Positions 43,357 to 52,267 of a DNA stretch of 62,385 bases are shown in pieces. The stretch covers positions 1-62,385 of the forward strand of contig CAIMFY010000038.1 of the NCBI GenBank assembly GCA_903840415.1, in the 5' to 3' direction. The translations under genes and the position numbers were made by a program. The notes beneath the pieces are model-generated. The model searched no databases and was not told the DNA's origin. It saw nothing but the letters and a program-made list of their open reading frames with translations. This stretch comes from an uncultured Opitutia bacterium. Lineage in GTDB: Bacteria > Verrucomicrobiota > Verrucomicrobiia > Opitutales > Opitutaceae. Position 1 is the stretch's first letter. Every line of letters begins with the position of its first letter.

Positions 43357-44069
43357 ACGACCAGGAACTGATCAATTACTGGGTGGAGGCCGGGACCCCG
43401 TTGGGACGGGCCCGGCGCCAGCTTCGGCAACGCGGCAAGCGCGCACTGTGGTTCGCGACCGTGAACAGCACGCTTATTCTGAAGCGTGCGATCGATGTTG
43501 CCGCTTCGGCTCTGGCGCTCCTCGTGCTTACGCCACTCTTTGTCGCCACTGCAATAGCGATCAAGCTTGAGGACCGCGGCCCCATCTTCTTCCGCCAGCA
43601 GCGTGTCGGCCTGCGCGGGCGCCTCTTCGGCATGTGGAAATTTCGCTCGATGTTCATCAACGCCGAGAAGTTGAAAGACCAACTCGTGCAGCAGAACGAA
43701 ATGCAGGGAGGCGTGACTTTTAAGATAAAGAACGATCCCCGCGTGACCCGTGTCGGTCGTTTTATTAGGAAATATTCGATCGATGAATTACCGCAGTTCT
43801 GGAATGTCCTTCGCGGTGACATGTCGCTCGTCGGACCGCGGCCGCCGGTGCCGCGCGAGGTTGCGCTCTATTCACCAGAGGACCGGCAGCGGCTGCTCGT
43901 GGTGCCTGGCCTGACCTGTTTCTGGCAGGTCGGCGGTCGCAGTTCGATCGACTTCGCCGGGCAGGTCCAACTCGACGTCGAATACATCCGCTCGTCGAGC
44001 GTCTGGCTTGATGTAAAGCTGCTCGTGCGGACAGTTCCGGCGGTTCTCTTTGGGAAAGGCGCCTTTTGA
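43353..44069 (+). CDS. Initiating undecaprenyl-phosphate sugar phosphotransferase (bacterial sugar transferase)
   Basis: 238 residues, a monotopic phosphoglycosyl transferase (PF02397). A re-entrant hydrophobic helix spans 43-70. The catalytic pair is D144-E145 in SIDELPQFWNVL; MWKFRSM at 94-100 and GDMSLVGPRPP at 155-165 are textbook motifs, followed by PGLTCFWQVGGR. It transfers a sugar-1-phosphate to undecaprenyl phosphate at the inner membrane, the first step of the Wzy pathway whose other parts lie in this island. Overlaps both neighbours by 4 nt. Confidence 0.92.
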   Translation: MNDQELINYWVEAGTPLGRARRQLRQRGKRALWFATVNSTLILKRAIDVAASALALLVLTPLFVATAIAIKLEDRGPIFFRQQRVGLRGRLFGMWKFRSMFINAEKLKDQLVQQNEMQGGVTFKIKNDPRVTRVGRFIRKYSIDELPQFWNVLRGDMSLVGPRPPVPREVALYSPEDRQRLLVVPGLTCFWQVGGRSSIDFAGQVQLDVEYIRSSSVWLDVKLLVRTVPAVLFGKGAF

Positions 44070-45229
44070 AAATTGAAACCCTTGTGCTCGCGGCCCCCGA
44101 CTTTGCCACGCTCGATCTGGTGGCCAGAAGGAAAGAGCCATCGGTCCTCTGGCCTGTCGGCGGACAGTCGCTCGCTGCCCACTGGCTGGATCACGCAGTG
44201 CGGCTTGGTTGCAAGCGTGTCGTGATCCACGCCGCGGATCGACCGGCAGAAGTGCGCGCGGCATTGGGTGGCGGCGGTTATTGGTCGCTTGAACTGGAAG
44301 TTTCTTCGCAGAGAGCTCCAGCCGATGCCATCCCGATGTTTGGGCTGCCGAACGATCCTAAGCCGGTTGCGCCAACCACTCCGCTTGAACTCCTCGGCTG
44401 GTGGTTTGACCTGAACTGCCGCTGGCTCGCTGGCCGTAACATTAATGCTGTCTCGATCGACCAGTGCCGCGAAGCGGGCGGCTGGATCGGGCCTCGGGTG
44501 AAGATTTCTGCAAGCGCCAAACTAGTCTCACCGTATTGGATCGGCGCTGGCGCTGAAATCGGACCCGAGTGTCGCATTGGACCCAATGCCTTCATCGGAT
44601 CGGGCAGCGTGCTCGAAAGCGATGTTCACGTGGAAAATTCTTTCGTCCTGGCACGCACGTTTCTCGGTAGTCACATTGACGTGCGCACAAAGATCATCGA
44701 CGGGAACACGCTCCTTGACCTGGTCGCCGGCACCCGGGTCGAACTGCGGGACAACTTCGTCGCCAGCGCCCTCACATCTGGCGCCGGCCGTGTGGACTGG
44801 CGTGAGCGCGTGCTCGCGGCCATCCTTTGGGTGCCTGCCATCCTGCTTGCACTGGGATGTGGTCGCCCTGTCACAGATATGGTCCGGCTACCCGGCGGCG
44901 CGCTGCTTGCCCTCTCGACCCGCTCTCGTGGCCCTCTGCTCGCGCGCCGTGCCAGCTGGCTCCGGCACGTTATCGCCGGCCACATGCGGCTCGTCGGCGT
45001 ATTGCCTCGCGCGATAGTTCCCAATCTTCCGCCGGACAGCCGATCATTGCTCGAGGAATCTACGCCCGGCATGTTTGCATTGTCGGACTTGCACGGTATT
45101 CACACGACGGCCGACACGGAAGAATCCGTGCACGCGGTTTACCAGGCTGCGGTGCCCGCAGCAAACGCCGAGGTGTGGAGAAATCTCTTTCGACTCTGCC
45201 GCTTGCGGCCAGCAACCTCCAATGCATGA
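44066..45229 (+). CDS. Left-handed beta-helix protein with degenerate sugar-transferase-like C-terminus
   Basis: 387 residues. The N-terminal 130 residues resemble a nucleotidyltransferase fold (TLVLAAPDFAT, PVGGQSLAAHWLDHAVRLGCKRVVIH). Residues 140-235 carry hexapeptide turns of a left-handed beta-helix (WIGAGAEIGPECRIGPNAFIG). A hydrophobic helix at 249-266 follows. The C-terminal part has VIAGHMRLVGVLPRA at 302-316 and TPGMFALSD at 334-342, which parallel LRGDMSLVGPRPP and PGLTCFWQV of the preceding enzyme. It lacks the catalytic DE pair and keeps no clear active site. It may be a non-catalytic partner of the initiating transferase. Overlaps both neighbours by 4 nt. Confidence 0.72.
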   Translation: MKIETLVLAAPDFATLDLVARRKEPSVLWPVGGQSLAAHWLDHAVRLGCKRVVIHAADRPAEVRAALGGGGYWSLELEVSSQRAPADAIPMFGLPNDPKPVAPTTPLELLGWWFDLNCRWLAGRNINAVSIDQCREAGGWIGPRVKISASAKLVSPYWIGAGAEIGPECRIGPNAFIGSGSVLESDVHVENSFVLARTFLGSHIDVRTKIIDGNTLLDLVAGTRVELRDNFVASALTSGAGRVDWRERVLAAILWVPAILLALGCGRPVTDMVRLPGGALLALSTRSRGPLLARRASWLRHVIAGHMRLVGVLPRAIVPNLPPDSRSLLEESTPGMFALSDLHGIHTTADTEESVHAVYQAAVPAANAEVWRNLFRLCRLRPATSNA

Positions 45230-46929
45230 GCGCCCTGCTCGAGACTTACACACTGGAAATGCCGGCTGACCTTACCGCAAGCCGCGAGGCCATCGGGGCC
45301 GTGCTGGCCTGGCTCCAACTTCAGGGACATGCGCTGGAGAATACCAGAGCCTGGCGCCTACCGATCACCGAGGCTGTCACCAATGCGATCCTGCACGGTT
45401 GCCGGGACCACGCCAGTGCCCGTGTTACGATCATGGCCCGCGTCGGCGCCGAATGCACGGAGGTGCTTGTTCGCGACCCAGGCTTTTACCAAGCCTCGCC
45501 TGAGGCCAGCCGCCTGCATGATGACCCGCTGGCCGACCATGGGCGCGGCGGATTTTTGATCGCGCAGGGCACCGACAGCTTCGAACACCTCAACGAGGCC
45601 CGCGGGCATACGCTATTGCTGCGTTGGAACCAGCGACCCCGCACGCGGCTGGGCCTCGCTGCTACCTCCGCGGCCGAACAAACCCTTGACCAACTGGCCG
45701 CACAATTGGGCGACGCCTACGAGGCAATTACAGCCTACACGGAGTTCGCCAGCCTGCTTGCAACCACGAGCGACTTCGGCGAATTGCTCGTCCACGCGCG
45801 GCGGCGGCTCGCGGAGTCCATTGAACATGAATCGCTGCTGCTGCGGTTCTTCGAGGACGACGCCTTAGTGCTCACCACACCGGCGCCCGGTTTTCCAATT
45901 TCGATTCCCCTCTCCTCCTCCGCGCTTGAGGCTCGGGTCGGCACCGCGCGCAACTTTGCTGCGCTAGCCTCGCCCGCGGAAATTCCCGCCGCTGATCCGC
46001 TGAGTGCCGCCGCTGGCCCGGTCGTGATTGTCGCCGTGGGTTGTCCGAAAAAGACCCGGGGCACGCTTGCCCTGGTGAGGAAGAAAGACGCGCCGGCGTT
46101 TACGGCTGGCCAGATCGCTTTCGTGCGATCGGTGGCCGATTTCCTCGGCACCGCCCAGAGCCTTTCGGAATCATGGCACCAGCGCGCGGAGCAAGTCCGG
46201 CTGGAGCAGGAGCTGCAACTGGCCGCCCGCATCCAGCAGCAACTTTTCCCCCAGTCATCGCCGCCAATATCCGGTTGGCGCGTCACGGGGAGTTGTCAGC
46301 CATCGCTTGCCATGGGGGGCGACTATTTTGACTGGATCGTGCGGGGTGACGGTTCGTGTCTTGTGCTTGTCGCGGACGTGATGGGCAAGGGTATGCCCGC
46401 AGCCATGGTGGCCACCATGCTGCGGAGCACGTGGCGGGCGCTCGCCACACGGACCGACAGCCCCAGCGCGCTCCTCACGGAACTCAACGCCCAGCTTGCA
46501 CGGGATCTAGCCACCCTCGAAGTGTTCATCACGGCCGTGCTGGTCCGACTATCTCCGAACGACTCCCGCGTGCAGTATGCGAATGCCGGCCACTGTGCGT
46601 TGTTGCAGAGCCTAGGGGCGGACCGTGATTATTACCACCACGCCTGCGGTGGCCCTCCACTCGGAATCAATCCCGATGCGCACTTTGATGCGACCGAGAT
46701 CACGATGACCCGAGGCAATTCGCTCTTTGCTTTTACAGATGGCTGTTACGAAATCGACCGAAAGCGCGGGTCTACTGCCGGCCTGCAACGATTGGAACGG
46801 GAGCTGCGCAGCGCCAGCGAAGGCGACAGCGGCGACGTGGTCGCGACCGTGCTTCGCCAGCTGCGAGGTCAGGCGGCGTATGAACTTCCTGACGATTGCA
46901 CGCTCGTCTCCATGCACTATCTCTCATGA
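45226..46929 (+). CDS. RsbW-like kinase / GAF / PP2C (RsbU-like) phosphatase fusion
   Basis: 567 residues from the ATG at 45226 (ATGA overlap; the longer open frame is a shadow). Domain 1 (1-135) is an anti-sigma-type HATPase: ITEAVTNAILHG with E49/N53, RDPGF with D84, and HGRGGFLI. Domain 2 (165-315) is GAF-like. A coiled segment with QLAARIQQQLFP leads to a PPM/SpoIIE phosphatase (345-567): GGDYFDW, ADVMGKGMPAAM, YANAGH, FTDGCYE and DDCTLV, all metal-site acids present. One protein thus holds both the kinase that would phosphorylate a STAS Ser and the phosphatase that would remove it, as in SypE. Candidate substrates are the STAS protein at 41801 and the GT26-STAS enzyme. Confidence 0.9.
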   Translation: MSALLETYTLEMPADLTASREAIGAVLAWLQLQGHALENTRAWRLPITEAVTNAILHGCRDHASARVTIMARVGAECTEVLVRDPGFYQASPEASRLHDDPLADHGRGGFLIAQGTDSFEHLNEARGHTLLLRWNQRPRTRLGLAATSAAEQTLDQLAAQLGDAYEAITAYTEFASLLATTSDFGELLVHARRRLAESIEHESLLLRFFEDDALVLTTPAPGFPISIPLSSSALEARVGTARNFAALASPAEIPAADPLSAAAGPVVIVAVGCPKKTRGTLALVRKKDAPAFTAGQIAFVRSVADFLGTAQSLSESWHQRAEQVRLEQELQLAARIQQQLFPQSSPPISGWRVTGSCQPSLAMGGDYFDWIVRGDGSCLVLVADVMGKGMPAAMVATMLRSTWRALATRTDSPSALLTELNAQLARDLATLEVFITAVLVRLSPNDSRVQYANAGHCALLQSLGADRDYYHHACGGPPLGINPDAHFDATEITMTRGNSLFAFTDGCYEIDRKRGSTAGLQRLERELRSASEGDSGDVVATVLRQLRGQAAYELPDDCTLVSMHYLS

Positions 46930-47306
46930 AACCCGCTGCTCTGAAAAAAATCCTGATCGTGGAAGACGATCTTGCGATTCGTCGGCTGCTAGAAGTGTGC
47001 CTGCGATCCTTGCCTGCGGCGCAGATTGCCGTCGGCGAAGGCCAGGCCGCCCTCGACCTTCTGCGGCGCGAAAAGGTCGATCTTGTGGTGACCGACCTGA
47101 TGATGGCTGGCACTGGCGGTTTCGACATCGTCCGGGCGATGCGCGCGGACTCCGCGCTGCATGAAATCCCCGTCGTGCTTCTTTCCTGCCTGGGCAGACC
47201 TTCGCTTCCGACGGAAGCAAAGGAGGCCGGGGTGCAGGAATTTTTCATGAAGCCGTTCAGTCCATCCCAATTACTCGGCGCGGCCCGCCGGCTTCTGGCC
47301 CTTTGA
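46926..47306 (+). CDS. Single-domain response regulator (CheY-like)
   Basis: 126 residues from the ATG at 46926 (4-nt overlap). Acidic pair ED/D at 13-15, phospho-acceptor D57 in VVTDLMMAGTGG, Ser in LLSCLG and K in FFMKPFSP: an intact receiver with no output domain. In SypE a receiver sits between the kinase and phosphatase domains; here it is a separate gene directly after the fusion, so it may gate the two activities in trans. The cognate histidine kinase is unknown; kinases without a partner regulator lie in the second signalling block. Confidence 0.87.
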   Translation: MKPAALKKILIVEDDLAIRRLLEVCLRSLPAAQIAVGEGQAALDLLRREKVDLVVTDLMMAGTGGFDIVRAMRADSALHEIPVVLLSCLGRPSLPTEAKEAGVQEFFMKPFSPSQLLGAARRLLAL

Positions 47307-48451
47307 AACCGCGGCCACTCAACCTCTTCGTCTTTGCTGACGCGCTCGGCTGGCAGATTGCGCAACGCCGTCAGTTTCTTGTGGAGCTTCTTCCGCATAG
47401 GTCCGAGGTGGAGACCCTGCTGGGCTACTCCTGCACCTGCGACCCGACCATCCTGACAGGTGCGGAGCCAGATGAACACGGACATTTTTCCTTTTTTGTC
47501 TTCGATCCCAAGGGGTCCCCCTTTGGGTGGGCGCGTCACTTGGGCTGGCTGCCGGACTCGATCGCCGCGCACCACCGAGTGCGTAATCGCGTGAGCCAGT
47601 TCACTGGGCGTCGGCTTGGTTACACCGGATATTTCCAACTCTACAGCGTTCCATTCGCTAGGTTGCCGTGGCTGGACTACACTGAGAAACGCGACCTCTA
47701 CGAGCCCGGTGGAATTATCGGCGGGCAGGAAACCATCTTTGCGCAATGGTCGCGGGCCGGCCTGCCTTGGACGCGATCCGACTGGCGACGGAGCGACGCC
47801 GAGAATGTCGAGCACCTCCGAACTGAAATTCGGCGCGGGGAAATTCGCGCGGCGTATTTGTTCACCGCTGGACTCGACGCCATCATGCACCGTCACGGCA
47901 CAAAACATCCCGCGGTTGACGCTGCCTTCGACCGCTTCGAAGGCTGGCTGCGCGGATTATGGGAACTCGGCCACAGCCACTACTCCGAAGTCCGGCTCCA
48001 CGTGTTCAGCGACCACGGAATGACTGACACGGTCGCTTCGAGCCGAATGATGCTGGAGTTTGAAGCGCTCGGCCTGAGCTACGGTCGCGATTATGCTGCC
48101 GTGTGGGATTCAACGATGGTCCGGTTTTGGTTTCCAGGCGGAGCGACCGTGCGTCGCGAAGTGGAAGCTTGGCTCGGCGCCCGCCCGGAAAGCGGTCATA
48201 TCATCGCCGATGATCAACTAGCGCGCTGGCGCTGCCTCTTTCCCGATCGGCGATACGGCGAACTCTTCTACCTCCTCTCCAATGGGACGATCCTTGCTCC
48301 CTCTTACATGAATCGCGGTTTTGTCCACGGCATGCACGGATACTCGCCTGACGAGCCGGACAGTGCGGCGTGCCTGTTGAGCAGTCATGTGCCAACCATG
48401 CCCGTAACCAAACTTTCGGGTCTACATAGACTACTTCGGCAAGCCGAGTAG
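47303..48451 (+). CDS. Alkaline-phosphatase-superfamily protein (type I phosphodiesterase-like), TTG start
   Basis: 382 residues; the TTG overlaps the receiver-gene stop by 4 nt (TTGA). Metal-site motifs of the superfamily are visible: D13 in FVFADALGW, a nucleophile region SCTCDPTILTG at 43-53, FSDHGMTD about residue 235, and HGMHGYSPD near the end. No signal peptide, so probably cytoplasmic. Related phosphodiesterases and phosphatases hydrolyse nucleotides, phospholipid head groups or sugar phosphates; the substrate here is unknown. It closes the EPS and partner-switch operon, followed by 400 nt of transposon debris. Confidence 0.7.
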   Translation: MKPRPLNLFVFADALGWQIAQRRQFLVELLPHRSEVETLLGYSCTCDPTILTGAEPDEHGHFSFFVFDPKGSPFGWARHLGWLPDSIAAHHRVRNRVSQFTGRRLGYTGYFQLYSVPFARLPWLDYTEKRDLYEPGGIIGGQETIFAQWSRAGLPWTRSDWRRSDAENVEHLRTEIRRGEIRAAYLFTAGLDAIMHRHGTKHPAVDAAFDRFEGWLRGLWELGHSHYSEVRLHVFSDHGMTDTVASSRMMLEFEALGLSYGRDYAAVWDSTMVRFWFPGGATVRREVEAWLGARPESGHIIADDQLARWRCLFPDRRYGELFYLLSNGTILAPSYMNRGFVHGMHGYSPDEPDSAACLLSSHVPTMPVTKLSGLHRLLRQAE

Positions 48452-48850
48452 TCAGTTTTGCCGGCACCTATGCGCCGCAGCCTCGATAGCTCCTGAGGTC
48501 CTGTTGCATAAATAGCGTAATTTTCTGTTAACCCGCCGTTCAGTCCGAAGCGAGGAGGGCGAGGCACGTGGGAGTAGCCCAAGTGTTAAGCAGATGGGCC
48601 CGCAGTAGTGCTTCGTGGGCCTGATTGCCTTTTGTGGCGGGAGCGGTGGCGTTGGCCGAAGGCTGCTGTGAGTCGGTGCCTGGTGGACTCGGCCAGGGAA
48701 CGACGGCCGTAATTTACGGCCCGCTTCCAGTCTGGCAGACCGAGAAAGCGGACTTCCTCGATCGTTTGGTTGCGGGTCTGCCAGTCCATTCCGTCATGGA
48801 GGACTGCGCGTTTACCTGGCGGGGAGAGAAGCCGGGCTTGGTGGTGTTTA

Positions 48851-50159
48851 GGCCTCGCGTCAGTATAAGTTGACTTATTTTATGTATAGCGATTTGCTCG
48901 CCCATGCAGTCGGAGGCCACGCTCGAGCGGATCGAAACGAAGTATCGTTTGCTGGCACCGTATATGGATGAACGGATGCGCAGGAACTGGGCGGCGACGG
49001 AGGTGCAGACCTGTGGCTGGGGTGGACTGCGGGCGGTCAGTCGGGCGCTGGGCATGTCGCCGAACACGATCCGGAAGGGTTTGGGCGAGTTGGCGATCCG
49101 TGCGGAGAATCCGGATGCGCCGGTGGATCCGCGCTTGCGCCAACCGGGAGGGGGCCGCAAACGCCAGACCGAAGTCGATCCTGAGCTGGCGGATCAGTTG
49201 GAAGGTCTGGTGGAACCGGGGAGCCGCGGCGACCCGGAGTCGCTGTTGCGCTGGACTTGTAAAAGCACCACTCGATTGGCTGAGGAACTGCGTCGACTGG
49301 GGCATCCGGCCAGTCCGAGGACGGTGGGCCGACTGCTGAACGCCGCGGGCTACAGCCTGCAGAGCAACCGCAAAACCAAGGAGGGTGCGGCTCATCCCGA
49401 CCGCAATGCGCAGTTTGAGCATATCCAGAAAACGGCCCGTGCCTTCCAGCAACGTGGTGAACCGGTCATCTCGATCGACACGAAGAAAAAGGAGCTGGTC
49501 GGCGCATTCAAGAATGCCGGGCGCGAATGGCGACCGAAAGGCGAGCCGGAAGCGGTGCAGGTTCACGATTTCCTCGATCCACAGCTGGGCAAAGCGATTC
49601 CTTATGGCGTCTACGATGTGAGCGCCAATCAGGGTTGGGTGAGTGTCGGCATTGATCACGACACCGCCCGCTTCGCCGCCGAAGCGGTCCATCGGTGGTG
49701 GAAGAAAATGGGCGCCAAACGCTATCGGCAGACCCGGGAACTGTTGATCACCGCCGATGGCGGCGGCAGCAACGGCAGTCGCTCTCGCTTGTGGAAGGTC
49801 GCCCTGCAGGAGTTGGCCAACCGGTTTGAGTTTCCCATCCGCGTGGGTCATTTCCCGCCAGGAACGAGCAAATGGAATAAGATCGAGCATCGTATGTTTT
49901 CCCACATTACCCAGAACTGGCGCGGGCGGCCCTTGGTCAGCCACGAGGTCATCGTCCAACTGATCGGACACACGAGCACCGCCGCCGGCTTGAAGATCCG
50001 GGCCGAATTGGATGCCGGGTTGTATCCCACCGGCATCAAGGTCACCGACTCGGAACTGGACGCCTTGAATCTCAAGCGGGCGGATTTCCATGGAGACTGG
50101 AACTATACGCTCCTTCCAAAGAGGATGAATAAGTAGTCAGTTTATTCTGACGTGACCCC
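48851..50159 (+). mobile_element. Complete ISAzo13-family insertion sequence
   Basis: 1309 bp. The left end GG-CC-TCGCGTCAGTATAAG and the complement of the right end GG-GG-TCACGTCAGAATAAA form imperfect terminal inverted repeats that continue into TGACT. A TTA duplication flanks it (48848-48850 and 50160-50162). It carries one transposase gene and interrupts an IS5-type transposase; the interrupted reading frame becomes continuous when the element is excised in silico. Confidence 0.85.
48904..50136 (+). CDS. ISAzo13-family transposase
   Basis: 410 residues, full length for the family. It begins with an HTH region (RAVSRALGMSPNTIRKGL), then the winged SPRTVGRLLNAAGY segment. The DDE-type core shows ISIDTKKKELVGAF (first D), LITADGGGSNGSR (second D) and GTSKWNKIEHRMFS (catalytic E). 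The frame is intact and the ends are recognisable, so the element may still be active. Confidence 0.9.
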   Translation: MQSEATLERIETKYRLLAPYMDERMRRNWAATEVQTCGWGGLRAVSRALGMSPNTIRKGLGELAIRAENPDAPVDPRLRQPGGGRKRQTEVDPELADQLEGLVEPGSRGDPESLLRWTCKSTTRLAEELRRLGHPASPRTVGRLLNAAGYSLQSNRKTKEGAAHPDRNAQFEHIQKTARAFQQRGEPVISIDTKKKELVGAFKNAGREWRPKGEPEAVQVHDFLDPQLGKAIPYGVYDVSANQGWVSVGIDHDTARFAAEAVHRWWKKMGAKRYRQTRELLITADGGGSNGSRSRLWKVALQELANRFEFPIRVGHFPPGTSKWNKIEHRMFSHITQNWRGRPLVSHEVIVQLIGHTSTAAGLKIRAELDAGLYPTGIKVTDSELDALNLKRADFHGDWNYTLLPKRMNK

Positions 50160-50791
50160 TTAGCTGCGGCGTAGCACAGGCGCCGGTCGTAGGCGCCGTC
50201 ACCGATGATGGTCGTCCCGTCCTCAGGCTGGGCAACGTCGAGGACATCCCCGAGCACCTGACTGTCGTGCAACTGGCAGGAGGTGACGACCCCGGCCACA
50301 ACCAGCAAGGCCGTCGGGTCAACCCCGAGATGAATCTTGCGATAGGTGCGACGCCGGTCGCCGTGGGACAGTGGTAAGCCAGGTGCCGGGTCCGCGGATC
50401 TGCAAGCCGGTGGCGTCGACGACAATGCAGCCACCCGCCGTGGGCCAGCGCGGCAGGGTCGAGCCCTTGCGGCGTCGGCAGAGCGTGGAGTGGTCTGGAA
50501 CTGGTAGCAGCAGTCCAGCTAGGTGGAGGACCGAGCGAAGTAATCCCACCGTTTGGCGCAGTGGCAGTCGGTAAACCTGCTGGAGCACCAACCCGAGGCG
50601 GATGACGGCATCCGGGTAGACCTCCGGCCGCCCGCGTGCTCCGTTCCTGCAACCTGCGGCCCACTTTTGCTCCACATCGGAACCCAGGTACAAGGTGAGG
50701 CTGCCCCGCTGGGTGAGCGCACGGCTATACCGTGACCAACACTGGTTGCGCTTGCGGAACCTGGATGGCACGGTAGTGTTAATCTAAACAC

Positions 50792-51873
50792 ATGATAGCG
50801 CGCAAACCAGGCAAAACCAGGGGCGGCACCGGGCCTGAGGAGGAGGAATCCTCCGTGCCGCCGGAGACCATCCGGCGCAGGCTCCGGTCCTCCGCGGCCA
50901 GCCTGATGATGCAGGAAAGTACCGCCCAGTTGCGCAACGACGTTACTTTTGCACTCCGGGAGGCCCATGCCAACCGGACCCGCCTGCCGAGCGAGCAGGC
51001 GTTCCGGCAAGAGCACAAGACTTCCCCCTCAGGCCAGGCCTTGGGTCGGGCCAAGCAGGTGCAGTACGCCATCAAGGATGCCCTGGCCTCCTTCCGCACC
51101 TTTCGGAGCAACTTCTTCGACTGGGTGGCCGACCACAACAGCCGGCCGGGGCCAGCCCCGCCCGCCCGGCTTCTTCCGTCTGGGCCGACGGGCCCGGGTG
51201 CGGTTCGATTACCAGGACTTCACCGTAGAGCGGAATCGACTCCGGTTACCTGACTCGCTCGGTCTGGATGCACGACCGCTCCTCAACCGGGATGGGACGC
51301 CCCTGCTCCAGTTCGGAGACAACCTGGTGGAGGTGCGGCTGGAGCCCTGCCGGTCCCGCAAGTGGATCCTGGACCTGGTCGTCAGGCGAGCCCCAAGGGC
51401 GTCCCTGGTACTCCGTGAAGGCACCCTGTACGTGGATCTGGGTGTGGCCCGGTTGGTGACCTGCTTGGACGACCGGAACCTCCTCGCGTTCTTTGTCTGC
51501 GGCGGGGTGGCCAAGGCCATCCTGCAACGGGGAGCCGGGAGCCAAGTGGCACGCCGCCTTGCGGAGCGAGGCCGCCACGGGGAGCCGCCATGGTCATCGC
51601 AAGGCCAAGGCCTTGGCCCTGCGCAGCGCCCGCCAGATGGAGGACCTGATGAAGAAGGTGACCCTCCTGATCGTCACCTACGTCCTGACCCGAGGGCTAA
51701 AGCGGGTGGTCGTGGGCCGGAACAAGGACTGGAAGCAGCACGTGAACCTGCTGTCCCCCAGAGGTTGGCTCCCTACGAAAGTTGCCCTACTGCAGTCGGG
51801 CTTAGTCCCAGCAGTAGGGACCAGGGTCGCGTTGCCGACCCATAATACTCAGGCGTTCTCCGTCGCGGCATAA
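50792..51873 (+). pseudogene. Frameshifted TnpB (IS200/IS605 OrfB-like) remnant
   Basis: Three plus-strand frames together resemble one TnpB protein. The N-terminal helical part runs in frame from 50792 to about 51140. Near 51145 the frame changes to give PPGFFRLGRRARVRFDYQDF, RLPDSLG and the RuvC-I-like YVDLGVARLVTCL. By about 51550 it changes again to HRKAKALALRSARQMEDLMKKVTLLIVTY and VVVGRNKDWKQHVNL. After that the C-terminal zinc ribbon and third RuvC acid are missing. At least two shifts and a truncation make it non-functional. It starts 20 nt from the beginning of the IS5 remnant, which may explain the missing IS5 end. Confidence 0.5.
51785..51819. repeat. Hairpin at the 3-prime end of the TnpB remnant
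   Basis: CCCTACTGC (51785-51793) and GCAGTAGGG (51811-51819) form a perfect 9-bp stem around a 17-nt loop. IS200/IS605 elements carry subterminal hairpins and a guide (omega) RNA at this end, so this may be a remnant of the right end. That role is inference. Confidence 0.4.
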
Positions 51874-52267
51874 CCGCTTCGGATATCAACCTGGTTTATA
51901 CAACAAAGCCGCTCCTGATATCTCAGCGGGACAACTTTCATCAACCATCAGCGGCACTTGGATGTAAGAGCGCTGGGGCACAGCCGATTTCCGGATCCAT
52001 TCCAACAAATAGCCCGCCTTTCGAACAAAGTTGGAATCCATGGTGATTTTCTGGCAGGACGCGATATTGGCCGTGGGTTTTTCGTTGAAGGTGGCTTAGC
52101 GTCCATCTCACACACGGGAGAGATTCAGCCACTTGATCCGTTGGTCAGTAAATGCATTGTCTGCGCCCTGGGTTTGTTATCGCAAAGGGCGTAGGTATCT
52201 TTACTCATGAAATCCGCGGGAAATCGGACAGCATTTCGTTCGAATGGGGCCGATATATTACAATTTG
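51874..52267. other. Intergenic region, about 390 nt
   Basis: No recognisable gene. An imperfect dyad ATTCCAAC ... GTTGGAAT is visible around 52000-52045. The promoter of the regulator gene at 52268 should lie in the right half; no clear match to the sigma-28-like motif was found there. Confidence 0.4.

Larger units (their letters stand above)
48540..50771 (-). pseudogene. IS5-family transposase remnant, split by an ISAzo13-type insertion
   Basis: The N-terminal part runs from a GTG at 50771: GRPEVYPDAVIRLGLVLQQVYRLPLRQTVG and VVDATGLQIRG with the first catalytic Asp. A one-base shift near 50370-50385 moves the frame to RRTYRKIHLGVDP and TTIIGDGAYD (second Asp), ending at LCYAAA before 50162. 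The C-terminal part continues at 48847 downward: SPPGKRAVLHD, NYGRRSLAESTRHRLTAAFG (the DDE glutamate), a second shift near 48650, then NQAHEALLRAHLLNTW with a stop at 48540-48542. Removing the inserted element and one TTA joins LCYAAA to KHHQARLL in one frame. A GGTCCTGTTGCATAA terminus-like sequence lies near 48498; I found no matching right end. Confidence 0.75.

Noticed and set aside
48880-50091. 403-codon open frame antisense to the ISAzo13 transposase
   Set aside because: The plus-strand frame has DDE motifs and a family-typical start; the antisense frame does not.
51941-52194. Two overlapping small frames between the TnpB remnant and the regulator
   Set aside because: No recognisable domain or ribosome-binding site and opposite strands; nothing supports either as a gene.
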